Assembly (NCBI GenBank): GCA_038496675.1
Contig: CM076663.1
Location: forward strand, 21,318,713 to 21,382,712
From: Rachycentron canadum
Taxonomy: Eukaryota > Chordata > Actinopteri > Carangiformes > Rachycentridae
Reading direction: 5' to 3'
DNA length: 64,000 nucleotides
The notes under the pieces were generated by a model. The model was not told where the DNA came from, did no database searches, and worked only from the letters and a program-made list of their open reading frames with translations. Below, piece after piece: positions 1 to 19,935 of this stretch (its first letter is position 1; each line of letters opens with the position of its first letter). The translations under genes and the position numbers were made by a program.

Positions 1-375
1 CACCGGGCTCTGGAGCTCTGCACAAAGTGGAAGGAAGAGTGAACGCAGGCCAAAGCAAAGCCTTCTGCCATCAGTGTAAAAGCTAAAACTGAAGAGGCCT
101 TGGATTCTTCAGCAAGCTTTAGACCTGAAAGTTAGTCCTCAGAGGTAATAAAGCCACTCAGGGGGAACTCAAAGAGGTTGGAGGAGGTTATGAAGGTTAA
201 GAGAGGAGGAAGTGTCAGAGAATGCTTCATAAAGGAGGATGCAAACCTCTGCACTGATTATCGCTGTATTTTTATACACACTCTGAACATTTTCATACTT
301 TTGACAATGCAGGAACATTGAATATTGTGTTGGCTGTGTGTTGAATCATTGCTCTGGACCAGCAGCGGTGTCTAC

Positions 376-2925
376 CTTTTCATGAGGCCTGCTTGAACCA
401 GCAGCTGAGCCAGGTCCTGACTGACAGCAGCGCTGGGAGATCCCACCATGAAATGCAGAATGACCTCCCAGCGCTCCATGGCATAGCGGTCGAGACTCTC
501 GATGTCCCGTGCGTGGCGGTCAGGACCCAGAGTGCTGCCCTCATCGGCCCACGCCCGGCCCCTGTGTGTGGTGAGAACAGGTGAGAACTGTAGCGGCAGT
601 GCTGCATTTCCAGCTCAAATTGAATAAATGATTTTAATTAATTAAATGTGAACATCATAAGACTTGTCTCATACTGTAGGAGTGAGATTTTATTATCATT
701 TTGGAGGCTTGTCTATAATTCTAACCACGTTCTAACCACGACCAAGAAGCAAGTTAAGCCAAGCATTAGTTTGGTTTGGTTAAACCATTTAACCTTGTAC
801 TACAAACGCCAAACAGACTAAACTAAATGTCCTCATACTCAGATTTGTGTGCTCAGTATTTTTTTGATGAACTGATTTTGAAATGAGAGCGAGGGAAGAC
901 TGCTGCCACCCTGTGATTAATCAGCCTGTTCACAGGGAGGGGACCCACCCGCCGAGCAGAGCAATCCTCAGGTTGTCTTTGAACACTGGATTTAAAATGT
1001 ATCCCTGTAGACCACCCTGCAGCTGCTGACTGTGCCAGAGACGCAGTCCTGACAACACAGAGACACAGTCATCATGATCCCTGCGGGTAGGAGCCAAAGA
1101 CAGAGAAAACAAACAATGAAGGGAACTGGTTAGCACTCGCAAAGGTGAAGTCTACAGTTTTTCTTCCACTCAATAGATGATAAATGAGCTGCTGCCCCTG
1201 AAGGAATTTCATTTCCTGTCTCACGTTCACCTTTAACAATGTTTAAAGGTTCTGTAAAACATATTGTATGAATTATGTTATATTATTACATAATATATAT
1301 TACATATATTATGTGATTCTAAATCAGGTCCAGGTTCTATATTAATCCTGTTGAAGTATCAAAGGTCTCAGTCCACAGAGAAATGCTCACAGCCTGTTTT
1401 CAGAAACTGAGCCTTAAAACCAGCTGTCAGAACTTGTGGACCTTTGTGATGTCACTTTAGCTGTGTCCCAACTCAGGGGCCACAGCCTTCAGAGGCTGCA
1501 TTTGAAAACCAATTACGTGACTGTCAGCACAACTAGTTTGTGCTATTTCAAAGGCTCGTTCTTATGCAGCCAACAAGTGTGTGCTCCTTTTCCTGGGAAA
1601 CAGGCTCCAATGGGTGGATCCTTCGTGGCCCTACATATCCCAAGATTCATTGCACTGGTAATGAAAATAATATGGCAGCAAAAACACCAACAGCTAGCAG
1701 CTGAGGATTACACTGTTGTCAATGTTGGGTTTAGCTAAAGGTACAACTGTTAAAACCGAAGGCCCTAAAAGTTTTGTGAAAAAAAGTTACATGTTGTCGA
1801 GGTTGCGCAGGAACGGGAACAGCTGGTGCTGCAAAGCAAAGATCCTCTGTAGAGTAGACCGTCTCATTTCAATTTGGCCTTCACGGTCTACAATGACCTC
1901 ACCTTCATAGACTCTCCTCTGAAGGATGGGACACAGCTTCTGAGTGTTTACCTGAAATCTGCTTTTTTAATTTTATTAGCTCACTGACCCGTCATCACTA
2001 GAGCTCCAGAGAGAAGCCTGAGAGAGGAGATGTAAAACTACTAAAGATGGTTTTTGGCTCCAAAAACCACAAATAAATCTTCTTGTGGATATCAACACTT
2101 TAGATAAAACACTGGAGAAGTTAAGATATGGGTCTGTTTAACAGTCGTCAGATTTAGTCAGCAGGCTGCAGACATAAAAACAATTCCATTGACTTCCACA
2201 CAGTTAGGCATACAGATCTTAAATAGGGGCAAAGGGAGGACTGCTTCTCTGGCCTCTCTCGGAGGACACCCAGAGTTGTGGTAGCTGAATCTGCAGGAAA
2301 AGTTGGATCAGCGAGTCAATGATGACTTGGTACGAGTCCTGACTCACAGGACATATTCATTAAAGAGGACTAATGTGGACGTCAATGAAAATGTCCAACT
2401 CTCTGACCCATTAGTACTCAGTGGCTATTACTACATTATCAGAGCAGTACTGGGTTCTCATCACTACAATCAGCTCCCGAGATCCTGAGTGTGTGTGTGT
2501 GTGTTTTTTTTTCCTAAAACAATAGGAGCACAATCTGTCATGACACACAAACACACATACATCACACACATACATCACACACACACACAAAGTCAGTGTA
2601 ATAAAGACATGGAAAGTAAAGTGACTCACTTCTGACTGTCTTTTTTCACCCACAATGCCACTGCTGCCTGGGGGAGGGGCTGATCCAGGAACAGCATACG
2701 CATCACATAATTCTTGGCCAGAGAGGGGAGTTCCCTGAAGAGGACCAAACACATCATGAAACTCAACTGCGCATCACAGGGCTCGGGGTCATGAGCACAG
2801 CCATCATACCTGTAGACAGCCAGACATGTTGCTGGGTGGTTGTACAGCCTGTCCAGTATGTCAGGACTCAGCTCTCTCAGGTACTCATGCAAATTCTTAC
2901 ACTGCAGCTGGACGCGCAGCTTCAT
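376..2925 (-). CDS. gtf2h4: General transcription factor IIH subunit 4 (TFIIH p52), 5' part only
   Basis: Four coding exons on the minus strand: 2925-2810, 2734-2630, 1080-949 and 561-376. All are joined by GT-AG introns in matching phase and give the first ~180 residues of a protein that is about 460 residues in human. Recognisable stretches are LDRLYNHPATCLAVYRELPSLA, the LPQAAVALWVKK segment, LQGYILNP, and MERWEVILHFMVGSPSAAV. p52 is a core subunit of TFIIH; it anchors and stimulates the XPB ATPase in transcription initiation and nucleotide excision repair in the nucleus. The start was taken at the ATG at 2925 because it precedes the conserved region with no upstream in-frame ATG seen in the exon. 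The exon before the left edge ends on a GT donor (375-374), so the gene continues outside the window. Family identity is very secure; the exact N-terminus is less so. Confidence 0.93.
1322..2150 (-). repeat. Repeat family B, copy 1 (interrupted)
   Basis: This is the reverse complement of the element seen complete at 58477-58934. Shared landmarks are the 'tctcagtccacagagaaatgctcacagcctg' and 'gagccttaaaaccagctgtcag' segments on one side of the nested MITE, and the 'gagctccagagagaagcc...ggtttttggctc' segment on the other. It is an old, diverged copy. No protein-coding potential is seen. Confidence 0.65.
1459..1938. mobile_element. MITE with inverted ends, nested in repeat B
   Basis: The left end reads agctgtgtcccaactcagggg. 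The right end, read in reverse, starts agctgtgtcccatccttcag, so the element has terminal inverted repeats of about 12 bases followed by partial similarity. It lies inside a reverse-oriented copy of family B, whose two halves flank it. It has no coding capacity for a transposase. The ends resemble hAT- or Harbinger-type MITEs of fish, but I could not define a target-site duplication, so the superfamily is left open. Confidence 0.6.
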
Positions 2926-3480
2926 TCTCTGCCGAAACAAAGCGCGGTGGTCAGATGCTGGAAAGTTACGTCGACCATACCCAAACGAGCAGAACGTCGC
3001 ACCAAATTCCCTTTAAAACCCTAGCAATTTATTCTCGATTTAGTCATCTCCAAAAGACCGCAGAGGTCAAATATATTTGAATAATATATCTTTAATCCTT
3101 TGGATGACCCATTTCATTCGGCATGCAAAAATATGCAACATTTAGCCTTTATTTTGAGTTTGTTCTGACATGTTCTGTGTTCAAGTAATGATTTCAAACG
3201 AAACTACTCCCGAGGACAGAGGTGTTATTTACCGTGCTGTTGAATTTGAAGTGTCGTGGAAGTTCCGGTTTTAAAATGATTTTATAGAACAATATAACTC
3301 AATTGTTGTCATTAGGTATTTTCTGTTCCGCTACACCTCCATGTTTCCAGCACAGCTAGTGTTGCCGGTCATGTGATCTTAATGTGACTGTCCTTATTGG
3401 TCAACGGTTCCTTCAGCCGTTTTCAACAGTGCTCGTCGAACAGCTCGAAGGGCGCAGTGGCGCCACCTGCTGTCCTGAGT
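2926..3480 (-). promoter_or_regulatory. Probable gtf2h4 5' leader and promoter region
   Basis: This is the stretch just upstream of the gtf2h4 start codon. It contains several CpG-bearing segments (2940-3000 and 3230-3470), more than the AT-rich sequence around it. No TATA box or exon boundary can be assigned with certainty. The call is by position only. Confidence 0.35.
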
Positions 3481-3618
3481 GTGAACTATAGGGTGGTGTG
3501 GAAACGACCAGTCATCATTTCAGACTTCACTACATATTAAATGAAAATGCCTCAGGAGTACACACACAGGATATGAACATGGGAAACTAATGTGTTCAAT
3601 AAAACTCTAAGTGAAAGT

Positions 3619-4016
3619 GAAGCCAATGCTGAAGAGCCTTAAACCTTCATTCTCTCTAATGACCATCAGGGGGCGACTCCACTGGTTGTTAAAGAAGTCA
3701 GATTGTATTGAAGTCTATGGGAAAATGTCCCTACTTCTCCTTGATTTATTAGCTCAGTAAATGTTTTCCTAATGAGTTTATGGTCTCAGTCTCTAGTTTC
3801 AAGTCTTCAATACAACATGATGTTCATTTTTTAAATGATCATCAATCTGCCAGAGAAATCACAAGTAAGATCCAGCCCTCACTCCTCCTCAGCTCCACCT
3901 TCTCCTCCAAATAGGGTTTCTCCTAGTTGAAAAACAAACAAGATGGCCAAATGATGGTCAAATCACAAACTGGAGGCTTCAGAATGGCAGCTCACAAACC
4001 AATTTTACCTTTTACG
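3619..4016 (+). repeat. Repeat family A, copy 1
   Basis: The first half (3619-3838) is nearly identical to 31779-31998 and 37998-38225. It contains 'gaccatcagggggcgactcc' and 'tcattttttaaatgat'. The second half (about 3866-4016) carries the 'actcctcctcagctccacct...aagatggcc...ggaggcttca' block found in the other copies. The family appears to be a non-autonomous DNA element of roughly 550 bp. Confidence 0.75.
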
Positions 4017-4425
4017 CAGTAATGTCTCTGGTTAACTGAAGAGAATGTTGTTCTCGTTACTCCTGCCAGTTCTTTTCCTTTCAGCTCTTGTTGCTGGCAG
4101 GCCTCTCTGAGTTTGTCTTTGGCTTCTTGTTCTCTGTTCAATCTGCTTTTGTTTGGCATCAAAGGCAGGTCATAGGCTCTGTTCTGAACTTTCAGGTCAT
4201 CTCTTTCTTCTATTGCTTGATGACGAAAGCTTTGGGACCATTGGGATCATGTGCTTTACTGACCACATCATGGTCATCTTACATTTCAGCAAGCTCCGAG
4301 TCACAATTAGAAAGAGAGATAAAGGAGAACAGTAACCAAGTGTCTCATCTGCAGTTATTGGTCGGTTCTGCATAACCTTTAAGTTAATGTGTAAGACTTT
4401 GTATTTTTCTACTGTTGGATAACAT

Positions 4426-4625
4426 TGTTCAATATTGCGATGACAACATAACTTGTGATGAAGATAAAAAAACTTAAGTGTCCATACAGTGTTCCTGTCT
4501 TTCTCTACCATCACAGCCACTACCAAAGTGACACCATGACCCACATATTATTATACATGCAATGTATAATAATGTCAAATCAGCCTGTCAAAGCAGTCAC
4601 TGTATATAAACTGTCATCTGTCCAG
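4426..4625 (+). repeat. Repeat family C, copy 1
   Basis: Shares a block of about 200 bp ('aacttgtgatgaagata...taccatcacagccactaycaaagtgacac...tgtataataat...cactgtatataaact') with 6919-7145. It lies downstream of polr1h. No coding capacity is evident. Confidence 0.65.
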
Positions 4626-5360
4626 GTGCTGTAAACCAGAGACTCAGAGAGTGAGATAATGCTCCAAAATAACTTTTAAAAACATGCTATCACTGATTGA
4701 AGCATCTCTCAGAGACTACGATACTTTCACTGGAGAAACAACCTGGAGATGAGAGGTGACGGATGGTTTTTATCAGTTATCAGGGGCTAGAGGCTCACTC
4801 TCCCCCCGTGTGCGTGCATGTGATTACACCACTCCTCACAGTTGCGGCCTCAGTCCGAGCAAAAAGGCAAACTTTAGTAGAAAAGGAGTCTATCTTTAAT
4901 TTGTTTGTTTGCCCATATTAAAAAAAAAAACTAATTAACTAATAACTACACTAATATAAAAAGGGTATCAGAGAGTAGCTGGTGAACATAGTGGAGCATT
5001 AGCAGCTAAAGGGCCAGATGTTTCCTTCAGAAGCTGGTGGAGACCAAATGCAGAGGAACACTGGATGAAACATAACTCAAAATGTTTAAGCTTTAATAAC
5101 TTTTTATAATAAACAAGTTTAGGTATATAAATGTCACACCTTCAGTAAACAAATTATGTTGACCATTAAAGTTCACTCTTCTTCCTGGGAACTGCTCTTT
5201 CCAGTGATGAAGACCAAAAGCTGCAGCTGAAAGCTCTGCAGTGCTCAGTCTTGTTAGATAAACCAGAGGTAAAGGGCCCACTGATGATTTGCTTCTTCAA
5301 ACTTATATTTACAATCCATCCAACCCCCAGAGGAGAAGAGAAGGTGAAGCAGGTTTCTTC

Positions 5361-8061
5361 TCAGGAGTCCTCCTTCTCTTGATACCTGCAAGACCAAAAA
5401 TCAGCATAAAAATCACAAGGCAGAACTAAATGTTCCACATGACAGTGTTTTCATATTCAGTGTGCTTACACGCACGTAAGTAACCAGTTTAATCACAGAG
5501 ACCAGGGCATGACCAGATCACATTTAAAAAAATGGAAAGATGCAGTGCAGTAATGGTGATGGTGTAGAAATGGTGTCCTGAGCACAGAACAAAGCCACAC
5601 CCCCTTTTGTGTGTGAAGTAATTTGTGTTTTCCCTGTTTTCAATTTTGGTAACCGGTCTGAGAAAGCTTGATGTTCATGAGTTTGAATCCCTCCTGTTAA
5701 GGCTCCACCCACACACAAGCTGACACAGTGCAGTTTGTAGTGTTCAGGTGACAGAGACCTTCCACATTATCTACCACTGAAGAAACCACTTTTTCATCTG
5801 AAAAGGCTCAGACAAAGAGTGATGAGACCAGAGCTCAGGCTGACGGGCCATGGGGATTACTGGCTTGAATCTTGGTCAGCTGGTGGTGGTCAGCTCCATC
5901 TCATTTCTGCTGCTGGATAAATCCAAGGCTGAATTCTTCTCCCAGTCTGACTGTGAAGCCAGCACTGCTCTGTCTTTACTGAGCTGGAGAACCCAACAAG
6001 CTGTGAAGGGCTCCAGCTGGACTCTGAACTGGTTCTCTTCTCCTTATGTGTCAGTATCTTGATGCTACATGTTATATTATAGCTACAGTAGCAGTTGAAC
6101 AGAGGCCTGGGGTGTGGCTCATGAAGCATGTGTTTTGGTTTGATTCTGTCTCTTTAATAACTTTATTTTCTTAATGTATGTGTGTGCGAGGAGGAGCATT
6201 AAAACATGGTTTAACAGAGCGTTAGTGTGATGACAGTTAGTTTCGGTTGGACTTTTGGTGGAATGATTTTAAACACAAACACACATCATTGTGTGTCTCT
6301 CCTGTCATCCAGCTGCTCTGCTGTTACTTTCTCCATCTGTACTCTTCTGTTATGCACATGTGTACTTATAGAAAGCCAATTAGGTAAGTGGAACTGGAGT
6401 AGTAATTGGAGAAATTTACTGAGAGAAATCCCTGACCCTGATTATGGAAATCAGGTATCTAATTTACATGGAATATGAGAAATCAGGTTTCTGGAAAAAA
6501 TTACCTGCAGTGTATACAGGTGAAGAAGACAGTCTGTCCTTCATCAGCAGACCTCATCTGCCTGGTGTGGTAAACCATCCCCTCTTTATTGCAGCGAGAG
6601 CAGCGTCTGTCAATCTAGAGAAAGAAGATGCCCTCGTTCATACGATGTACGGTTGTTGCCATCACACAATACAGTGAGTAAACAGCAGTTGGTCTGTTCT
6701 TACCACAGGTCCCTTCAGTTCAGAGTCCTCCTCGTTCTCCAGGGCCAGTGACGACTGCTGCACAGGGTTAAAGATTACTGAAGAGTGGATCTCCAGACCA
6801 GAAAACTCTGCACAATAAAATACATGCATGTAAGTGGAAATTCATGAAAAATAATGTATATTAAACTTTTGACAAGTGGACAGTGAGATGTAGACCTGCA
6901 TGATCTGCAATGTGTGATAACATTGTGCAATATTGTGATGACGATATAACTTGTGATGAAGATACAAAAACTGTTCCTGTCTTCCTCTACCATCACAGCC
7001 ACTATCAAAGTGACACAGTGACCCATGTATCTTATCTCATCAACAGCTATAATGTATAATAATTTCAAATGAACTCTATAATGTTCACAGCAGAGTCACT
7101 GTATATAAACTATAATGTTTACACCAGCAGAGACAATGTATATAAATTCACTAAATTCTGGAAACTACTTATTTTCACTATGTTAAATGTCAATAAACTA
7201 ACTAAATAACTAACTGACATGAAAGCACTGAGTGGAGCTGAAAGAAGAACAGACATCAGTCACTGTTGTCTCCTCTGTCCTCCCTCTGCTGCTCATGTGG
7301 CCTTCAGGTACCACAGCCGGAGAGCTAGTTCACATCAGTAAAGTATTAACGTTAACATGCTGCTGTGCCTGGGTAGAAACCTCAGTGAATGCAGCAGTTG
7401 AAAATATAGCTTTGCGACATGTTTGAAAACGGGTGCTTTTTTTTTTTTTTTTTTAAATTCACCATCACTGCCAGTCGACTTGTTCATTTTACATTTTCAT
7501 CTCACAATGACATTGGAAACGATTTGTTGGTGAGCAGCAGTGAGGTATGTGGCTCACTATGGTGTGATAGGGACATTGTTTCTGGAAAGACGCTTGACAC
7601 ATGCTTACACACATACTTGACACACTTAACATGCTTGGTTAGACATGCACAGATACTACATGACAGGAGTAAGAACATACTTTGTCTTTTGCTTTTATTG
7701 TAAACTGTTGAACCGACTCTTTAAAAGTCAGCTGCTCTGCCCCTACGAGTCAAATATGAAAAAGATGTAGTTGTAATTCTACAGAAAACCTCCAGGAGGC
7801 AGATCAGAGTTTTTAGTGGCACTTGTAAAGAGGGACATGTTCCCTTAAGGGGACATTTCAGCTCTGGTTGTACAGCCATTCGTAGACTAAACGTAAATGG
7901 AGGGCAGCCAGGTCTCTTCTCGTGTCTGCCCCTGAGGAGGTACCTGCCACGGGGATGCAGAAAGAGCAGCGGGGGCAGCGGACGGTGTCCTGTGCTCCTG
8001 GGAGAGGAAGAACATTCCCACATTCTGGGCAGAAGTTGAGATCACCGCCAAAACACGACAT
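5361..8061 (-). CDS. polr1h: RNA polymerase I subunit A12 (ZNRD1/RPA12)
   Basis: Four coding exons on the minus strand, 8061-7944, 6807-6704, 6614-6505 and 5385-5361, join in phase to 118 residues (human 126). The N-terminal zinc ribbon has Cys11, Cys14, Cys29 and Cys32 around LPLPGAQDTV. The C-terminal TFIIS-like ribbon has Cys79, Cys82, Cys107 and Cys110, with the acidic Asp98-Glu99 pair in RSADEGQT that places catalytic acids in the Pol I active site for RNA cleavage. The last exon is tiny (25 bases) and encodes YQEKEDS-stop; reading through the exon 3 donor would give an early stop one codon later. The protein acts in the nucleolus in rRNA transcription, proofreading and termination. The start ATG lies one base after a splice acceptor, so the 5' leader is spliced. 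Identity is very secure. Confidence 0.95.
6919..7145 (+). repeat. Repeat family C, copy 2 (polr1h intron 1)
   Basis: Direct-orientation copy of 4426-4625 with about 80-85% identity by eye. It lies inside intron 1 of polr1h (6808-7943), which otherwise holds a T-run at about 7438-7455 and no recognisable exon. Confidence 0.6.
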
Positions 8062-8460
8062 CCTGTGTGAAGAGAAGACCCATCAGCCCCGTCCCAAGTC
8101 CTGTCTCTGCTTACACTGCACACTTTACGTTGCCTATGAGCATAGAGCCAGTGTCAGGTATAATTGAAACCGCACTAAATTGTATTTGTGCGCTCGCCTA
8201 CAAAAGAAATGAAAGTATTACGTGGAATTTCGTCTCGATAAGAATTGAAAATGTATCAAATGCCAAGACAGGTTTTAAGGGACATGACACTTTGGCACGT
8301 GAGAACAGCTGGACCAACTCTGCCTCTGTTAGCTACTATTATAATCAACTTATTATGAACTAGAATTTAGTTACTTACCTGTTGTGATGTGTAAATATCG
8401 TTACGACAGACAAATAACACGCAGTTTCAGCGAAAACACCACACGTCTCCGTCTCTAGCC
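8062..8460 (-). other. polr1h: Likely non-coding first exon and leader intron of polr1h
   Basis: A minus-strand acceptor (cttctcttcacacag) ends one base upstream of the ATG. A minus-strand donor (cacaacag|gtaagtaa) lies at 8379/8378. Together they suggest a non-coding exon from about 8460 down to 8379 spliced to the ATG exon. The transcription start itself is not visible. Confidence 0.55.
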
Positions 8461-8620
8461 CTCTACCATTCCTCAAAGTTTGGCACCTGCGGAGTCACAC
8501 GCCAAGGGGTCCTTCGACTCTTCACTGTCGCACACTCAGACGTCATTTGGTTACGCCAACATTAGTGTTTTACTTTGAACTAACGTTGAGGTTCATTTTC
8601 ATCTCTCGTAGTTAAGGTAT
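8461..8620. promoter_or_regulatory. Shared (bidirectional) promoter of polr1h and ddx39b
   Basis: The two genes point away from each other. The polr1h non-coding exon ends at 8379 on the minus strand. A plus-strand donor-like site (gttaag|gtatgt) at 8616/8617 could close a ddx39b leader exon. The ~150 bases between are relatively CpG-containing and lack an obvious TATA box, as is usual for housekeeping bidirectional promoters. Start sites are inferred, not seen. Confidence 0.5.
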
Positions 8621-9954
8621 GTTGATTGTTAGAAGTAATTTTAAACAGACAGCATTATCATTACCTGCAGCAACATACTGGTTGCATTTTAAAGTTAAGA
8701 TATGAGCCTGGAACTGGTTTGACAGGCGACTTGATGAGTAGCTTGTTAGCCGTCGAGCTAACTGCAGCTAGCTTCTCAAATACTTAAGTTTGTTTTTGAC
8801 AAGTTAACAAATTAATTAACTAACTAACTAATTTGTGCACATAAACCTGATCCAATGCCACACATTTAGGTTAGATAGCCATGTTGATATGATTCGTTAT
8901 CTGCAACTTAATGTAAATTATAAATGTGATGGGTTTTTTTTTTTAACTTGCCAAATATAATCCTGTTTGCTTTTGTTGTGGTATTTTGTCTTGCCTTTGT
9001 CACAGTCGACTACATGGCAGCGCAGTTGTCAGTTGAGATAAATCTTCCTGTAAAGAGGCTGTCGCTGTATAAACCCTTCTATTTAGTCTCACTGACGGTC
9101 TTAAGCTGTCAGTATTATCCTGGAGGCTGTGGATTCCTCAGTAAACAAAAGACACTGCCAGTAGCCACACTGCACTTCAGTGGGAAAACTTCTTGTAAAA
9201 GATAGAATGGGTCTCTGCAGGTCGAAATATTTTACCTCTTTGCCCATGTCTTGGGTCTATTGTTAGGTTAGGGTTGATTACATGCGCTCTCTAGGCCTAG
9301 AGAGCACATGAGGTGCACATGAGAGTGGCCTCAGCTTTCATGTGCACCTCATATGACCAAATGACATACAGAGGGGGCTGGTGAAAACTCAACTACGGAT
9401 GGTGAAAACTTTATGGATGTTTTGTTCACTGGCTTACCGATAATCTGTGATTCGTCCAAGGGCTCCCAATGGCAAAGGGTCTGAGCAACACATTCTTCTC
9501 TGCAGCTCTACAATCAAGCAACAATGCAAAACAACATCCTTTATTTAATGATAGGTGTAAAAAATATGTATGGTTTATTTTCACAGACATATTAGACTGT
9601 AGCAGGTAAACAAACGCAGTGAATGTTTGCTACACTACAATGATAAATTGTTCTTGAAAATGATTGATTTAGTTTTCAGTAGATAAACAAATCAATTGTG
9701 TTTTCCAGCACTATGATGAATTAAAGAACAATATATATTTATTGTATATGTTGTTTTGGAGGGAGGGTTAAGTAGCAGGATAAATGTTCTGTTTTGTTTT
9801 ATTGTGTCCTTGGGAAAATGAAAAATCTACAAATCTATTCAAAACCAAATTAGACTCTGACGCCTGTGCTGAATTTAATATAGCAACATAAGGAATATAA
9901 TGAAGTCATCAATATTATACCCCTGGAGTTTCACACAACGTGTGTGTTTTGCAG
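8617..9954 (+). other. Putative leader intron of ddx39b
   Basis: Runs from the donor-like site at 8617 to the acceptor 'tgtgttttgcag' just before the ATG exon (exon from 9955). It contains a T-run at 8933-8944 and two adjacent palindromes at 9286-9352 (listed separately). No conserved coding exon was seen. Confidence 0.4.
9286..9352. repeat. Two adjacent perfect palindromes
   Basis: 9286-9305 is a 20-base perfect palindrome without a loop (gctctctagg/cctagagagc). Three bases later, 9308-9322 and 9338-9352 form a 15-base perfect inverted repeat (atgaggtgcacatga and its complement) around a 15-base loop. Both could form hairpins or cruciforms. They sit about 0.6 kb upstream of the ddx39b ATG exon. 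Confidence 0.85.
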
Positions 9955-9964
9955 CTGTGTCACG

Positions 9965-17918
<7,954 letters not shown>

Positions 17919-18297
17919 AAGAACCAAGCGCTCTCCTGGGCTTCCACTCACTTTGTATTTGCAGTTTGATGGCGATGTTAGATGCAGCCTGTCTTTATAT
18001 AAACCCTGGCATGTCAGACAGCAGATATTTTCCTAATCCTGTGACATTTAGCTTTTTGAGAGACTGAAGCAGTGGTGGTGGTACAGCTCCGTCTGCAGGA
18101 AGTCAGCACAGACTTAGTTTCATAATCTTTGTTTCATTTAAGTTTCGGTGTTCAATGAATATATAATTTTGATATTGAGTTGTTTTATGAAGGACAGCCC
18201 GTTTTCTAGATGTGATGAGTTGACTTGTTATAAGAGGTAGTTGTCGGGCTGACAGAGCAGTGGACATGACTAAACACTAATCACTGCTGTGTGGATT

Positions 18298-18303
18298 AAT
18301 AAA
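18298..18303 (+). terminator. ddx39b: Polyadenylation signal of ddx39b
   Basis: AATAAA about 380 bases after the ddx39b stop codon, followed by a GT-rich stretch (gtctggtgttctt). The 3' untranslated region is therefore probably 17919 to about 18325. Confidence 0.65.
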
Positions 18304-19845
18304 TATGGTTTTTGCTTGGTAAAGTCTGGTGTTCTTCATCCACCTCAGTATTCAGTTTTTCAGCACGTCCCAGGAAAACATGAAAAACCTACAGTGTGAT
18401 ACTTTGTTACCTCTCAGATGTGTCTGTGGCTCTGAGACCCAGCTGCTGCAGAGATCGCTGCAGCCCCTTGAGGAAACATCAAGTTGGGCTCAAATGTTCC
18501 CTTGGACTCCAGGACAAACTGATTACAGCTTGGTGTTCAACAGTGGAGCTGCACAATATGCAAAACATCATATTGCAATTTCACGAATGGTTATTTTTAC
18601 ATTTAATATCAACTTCTCTGCCACATCATGTTTTGCAAAGACACCTCTCAGGAGACTGTGACTTAGTGGAGGAAACAATCAGGAGGTGATTCCAGTGTTT
18701 TAAGCTTTTTTCCTGAAACAGGTGGACACTGCAGCTTTTATGAAACATTACTGAAACAAAAGGACTTGGGGACTATTTTCAGCTGTGGATTAATACACAT
18801 TTGGTGCTTTTTCATTTCAGGTCAATTCTAAATACTTTATCTGTCTCTTAATTAGAAACTTGAGCCAAGTTTGTAAACTTATGGAAACAGACAGTTCACA
18901 ATTCATCTACACGGTTTAATAAAAAGTTAAAATCTAGAAAATTAAAAACAGTGACCTCTGACCAACACCACACAGGAATGTGTTAAAAAAAACAAGTCAA
19001 CAGTGCAAGTTCATCAGTCTACACAAGGTAAACTGACCATTTCTGAACTCTGAAATGAAACCAAACTTCCTTCTGTTTGTTTTACAAGCAGGTGACTTCA
19101 AACACATGAGCTCAAAGTGGTCAAAGGTGTGGACTCGTCCATCTCGTACACAACCACGAGGGTTTGTTCGGTGTGAAACTGCAGCAGGAAGCTTAACAAC
19201 ACATACAAAACAGTTCATGTTCACAGTCACAGTTCCCTGCAGATGTAGATGAGCTCAATGCTGCTGCCACTGTTGGAGCATTGTGTACATACAGGCCCCT
19301 GCAACTTGAAAAAAACCAAAACACACGCTACAGACAAACACACTGAAGACCTTTATCAAGTTGACAACATTTGTGCTGCAAATACAACACAATGGAAGTG
19401 TTTCCAGGGAACACAAAAAAGTAAAGAACCTGGCTAAGACGCACTTGCATTGCTATGACCCATTATAATGTGTGTAATGTGTGTAATTATCCATTCATGT
19501 CCACTCACTGCTTTAACTTCAAACAACTGTGTCCCAGCCAGTTGTTCTCTTCTGTTATATTTGCAGTGAATTTGTCAGTAATTACAATGATGCAACATCA
19601 GCACAGATGTGTAGCCTAGACTAGTTCAGAGCCAGCTGTTTCCAGTCTCTAAACTGGGGGGGGGGGCTTCCATTAACATGTTTGTGAAACAGGAAGTAGA
19701 CAGAGATCCAACAGGACGACAAGAGAGGAAGAGAGAAGTGCTGATCACAGCTCAGTTTCCAGGACACACAATCATGTCGGCTTTTTTTTTTTTTTACTTT
19801 GACTCATCACTTCTTCAAAATGTGTGCGTGTGAGAGTTTGGCTGT

Positions 19846-19935
19846 AAAAACCATCGACTGTATAAAAGAGACATTGACTCCAGTGCTGAAGAGCCTGAAA
19901 CCTTCATTCACTCTAATGGTCTGTGAAAATGTCCC
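19846..19935 (+). repeat. Repeat family A remnant
   Basis: Retains 'gactgtataaaagagacattgactccagtgctgaagagcctgaaaccttcattcactctaatgg', the left end of family A. The rest is lost. Confidence 0.5.

Larger units (their letters stand above)
949..2629. other. gtf2h4 introns 2-3 filled by repeats
   Basis: Between exon 2 (ends 2630) and exon 3 (starts 1080) the intron holds a reverse-oriented copy of repeat family B (about 1322-2150) that is itself interrupted by a MITE (1459-1938). It also has (GT)n and (CA)n runs near 2490-2590. No additional exon was seen. Intron 3 (562-948) shows nothing recognisable. Confidence 0.6.
3481..5360. other. Spacer between gtf2h4 and polr1h
   Basis: Contains repeat A copy 1, repeat C copy 1 and the likely polr1h 3' untranslated region toward its right end. 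No splice-consistent conserved exon was seen on either strand. Confidence 0.5.

Noticed and set aside
9268..9276. Telomere-like motif (ttaggttaggg)
   Set aside because: Only about two imperfect units; no array.
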